Assembly: GCA_946183755.1 (NCBI GenBank)
Contig: CAMHCZ010000020.1
Span: 1 to 16,781, forward strand
Direction: 5' to 3'
Origin: an uncultured bacterium
GTDB taxonomy: Bacteria > Bacteroidota > Bacteroidia > Bacteroidales > Paludibacteraceae
Length of the DNA stretch: 16,781 nucleotides
Position 1 is the first letter of the stretch, and each line of letters starts with the position of its first letter. Below the pieces are notes generated by a model that was given only the letters and a program-made list of their open reading frames with translations, had not been told where the DNA came from and did no database searches. Of this stretch, positions 15,574-16,781 are shown one piece after another. The position numbers and the translations under genes are program-made.

Positions 15574-15605
15574 CAAAGTTATCATTTACAAACCTAATAG
15601 GCAAA
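15574..15605 (-). promoter_or_regulatory. Promoter of the ruvA-sprA-dsbD unit
   Basis: On the minus strand, TTTG (15605-15602), a 20-base spacer and TAACTTTG (15581-15574) match the Bacteroidota promoter consensus in both boxes. Transcription should begin near 15567, about 20 bases before the ruvA ATG. It is the best promoter in the window. The other bases between ruvA and the upstream peptidase gene (15606-15680) are AT-rich and show no convincing terminator, so some read-through from the peptidase gene cannot be excluded. Confidence 0.8.
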
Positions 15606-15680
15606 TAAATAGACATTACATAATCATTTTTTAGTCTTTTAACAAGAGATTTAGCACGCTTGGAAAATGTGCCTTGACCG

Positions 15681-16781
15681 CTACTTTATGATTCCGTTTC
15701 TACGCAGAAGAGCATCGGTCTTAGGCTTTCGACCCATGAATTTCTTGTAAAGCGCCATAGGATGCTCGCTGCCGCCCTTTTCCAGCACCTCGCGTCTGAA
15801 TTTCTCTGCCAGTTCTCTGTTGAATATTCCGTTCTGCTTGAACACAGAGAACACATCGGCATCCAGCACTTCCGCCCACTTGTATCCGTAATACCCCGCA
15901 GCATAGCCTCCGTCGAATATGTGGCTGAACTCCACGCTCATGCACGTGCCATCGACCTCTGGCAGCACGATCGCCTTGCTCCACGCCTTGCGCTCGAATG
16001 CTGCCACATCGCCTTTGAACTCCTCGGTCTGCATGTGCCAAGCCATGTCCAAATAGCCAAACGACAACTGTCTGAGACAAGCGTATCCTGTGTTGAAGTT
16101 CTGTGAAGCGCGGATGTTGTCGATTATCTGCTGAGGTATCTTCTCGCCTGTCTGGTAATGCACTGCGAAACCGTCGAGGAACTCTTTCTCATAAGCCCAG
16201 TTCTCCATAAGCTGCGACGGCATTTCCACGAAGTCCCTCTTGACGTTCGTTCCGCTCTGCGACGCGTATTTGCCCTTTGCCAGCATGCCGTGCAGCGAGT
16301 GTCCGAACTCGTGCAGGAACGTCGTCAGCTCGTCGAACGTGAGAAGCGCAGGCTTGTCGCCCACCGGACGTGAGAAATTCATCACAAGCGATATGTGCGG
16401 ACGGCTGTCCACTCCGTTCTCCATACACTGCATCTTGTACTCGGTCATCCATGCGCCGTTGCGCTTGCCGGCTCTCGGATGGAAGTCGGTGTAAAGCACA
16501 GCCAGGAACGTGCCGTCGGCATCGTAAACGTCGAAAGCCTCAACATCCTTGTGATAGACAGGTATTTCGCTGTTTTTTCTGAATGTTATGCCGTACAATG
16601 AAGTCGCAAGCCCGAACACTGCCTTCTTCACCTTCTCAAGTTCAAGATAAGGCTTTACTATAGAGTCGTTTATGTCGTACTTCTTCTCTTTCAGCTTACG
16701 GGAATAGAAACTCCAGTCCCATGGCTGCAAGTCGAAATCGGCTCCATTGTCCTTGGCGAACGACTGCAGCTCAGCCACTTC
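15681..16781 (-). CDS. dcp: M3-family peptidyl-dipeptidase (Dcp-like), N-terminal part outside window
   Basis: C-terminal half of a zinc oligopeptidase, 367 codons visible. Full-length Dcp is about 680-700 aa and removes dipeptides from peptide C termini. The zinc site is HEFGH (plus 16313-16299), with a Glu 25 residues after the second His (in FVEMPSQLMENW) as the likely third ligand. Family-typical blocks are DLQPWDWSFYSRKL near the visible start, YTDFHPRAGKRNGAWM, and HIFDGGYAAGYYGYKWAEVLDADVF near the end, which favours Dcp over oligopeptidase A or F. The frame runs open to the window edge; the GTG at 16778 is an internal Val codon, not a start. Signal-peptide status cannot be judged. It is on the same strand as ruvA, which has its own promoter 133 bases or less downstream. 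Confidence 0.92.
   Translation of the reverse strand, partial: EVAELQSFAKDNGADFDLQPWDWSFYSRKLKEKKYDINDSIVKPYLELEKVKKAVFGLATSLYGITFRKNSEIPVYHKDVEAFDVYDADGTFLAVLYTDFHPRAGKRNGAWMTEYKMQCMENGVDSRPHISLVMNFSRPVGDKPALLTFDELTTFLHEFGHSLHGMLAKGKYASQSGTNVKRDFVEMPSQLMENWAYEKEFLDGFAVHYQTGEKIPQQIIDNIRASQNFNTGYACLRQLSFGYLDMAWHMQTEEFKGDVAAFERKAWSKAIVLPEVDGTCMSVEFSHIFDGGYAAGYYGYKWAEVLDADVFSVFKQNGIFNRELAEKFRREVLEKGGSEHPMALYKKFMGRKPKTDALLRRNGIIK

Noticed and set aside
15648..15675. CIRCE-like half-site TTAGCACGC near the end of the M3 peptidase gene
   Set aside because: The second half does not match GAGTGCTAA at the required nine-base spacing, and the site is downstream of a peptidase gene rather than in front of a chaperone gene.
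15648..15680. Weak GCAC/GTGC hairpin after the M3 peptidase stop as a terminator
   Set aside because: Only about four pairs around an 11-base loop and no T run directly after it.

Overview
This looks like a chromosomal segment of a member of the Bacteroidota, most likely order Bacteroidales and of roughly balanced GC content. The evidence is (i) a giant SprA/Sov-type outer-membrane translocon of the type IX secretion system, a machine confined to this phylum; (ii) promoters of the phylum-specific form TTTG-N18-20-TAnnTTTG in front of several genes; and (iii) little use of Shine-Dalgarno sequences, with one clear exception. I cannot name a genus. All the genes are chromosomal housekeeping, stress or envelope genes. 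I see no insertion sequence, phage gene, CRISPR array or rRNA, and no obvious novel multi-gene system.

Layout. Positions 1-55 hold the 5' part of a tRNA-Lys(CTT) on the minus strand, cut by the window edge. A 230-base gene-free stretch follows (56-285) with back-to-back promoters for the tRNA (minus) and clpC (plus), plus a roughly 90-nt clpC leader rich in inverted repeats. clpC (286-2919, plus) ends at a terminator hairpin whose 3' arm supplies the -33 element of the next promoter. That promoter serves a short MgtC-family membrane protein (3052-3504, plus) whose 5' end is abnormal. A bidirectional terminator at 3508-3537 separates these from everything to the right, which is all on the minus strand.

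The minus-strand block reads, in transcription order: an M3 peptidase (Dcp-like, 15681-16781, cut by the right edge); then a strong promoter at 15574-15605 driving ruvA (14957-15547), sprA (7479-14936) and dsbD (5415-7475), with gaps of 20 and 3 bases; then, after 108 bases with no recognisable terminator, grpE (4743-5306) and dnaJ (3562-4716), 26 bases apart.

How the genes fit together. ClpC (unfoldase for ClpP), GrpE and DnaJ (DnaK co-chaperones) form a protein-quality-control set around the shared terminator. SprA is the outer-membrane pore of type IX secretion. DsbD, directly downstream, passes electrons across the inner membrane to periplasmic thiols, so a link to envelope protein folding is plausible but unproven. 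RuvA (Holliday-junction branch migration) is a neighbour of sprA in other Bacteroidota as well. The points most worth a second look are the mgtC start, the isolated strong Shine-Dalgarno of dnaJ, the clpC leader, the UUG start of sprA, and the AGA-dominated Arg codons of clpC.
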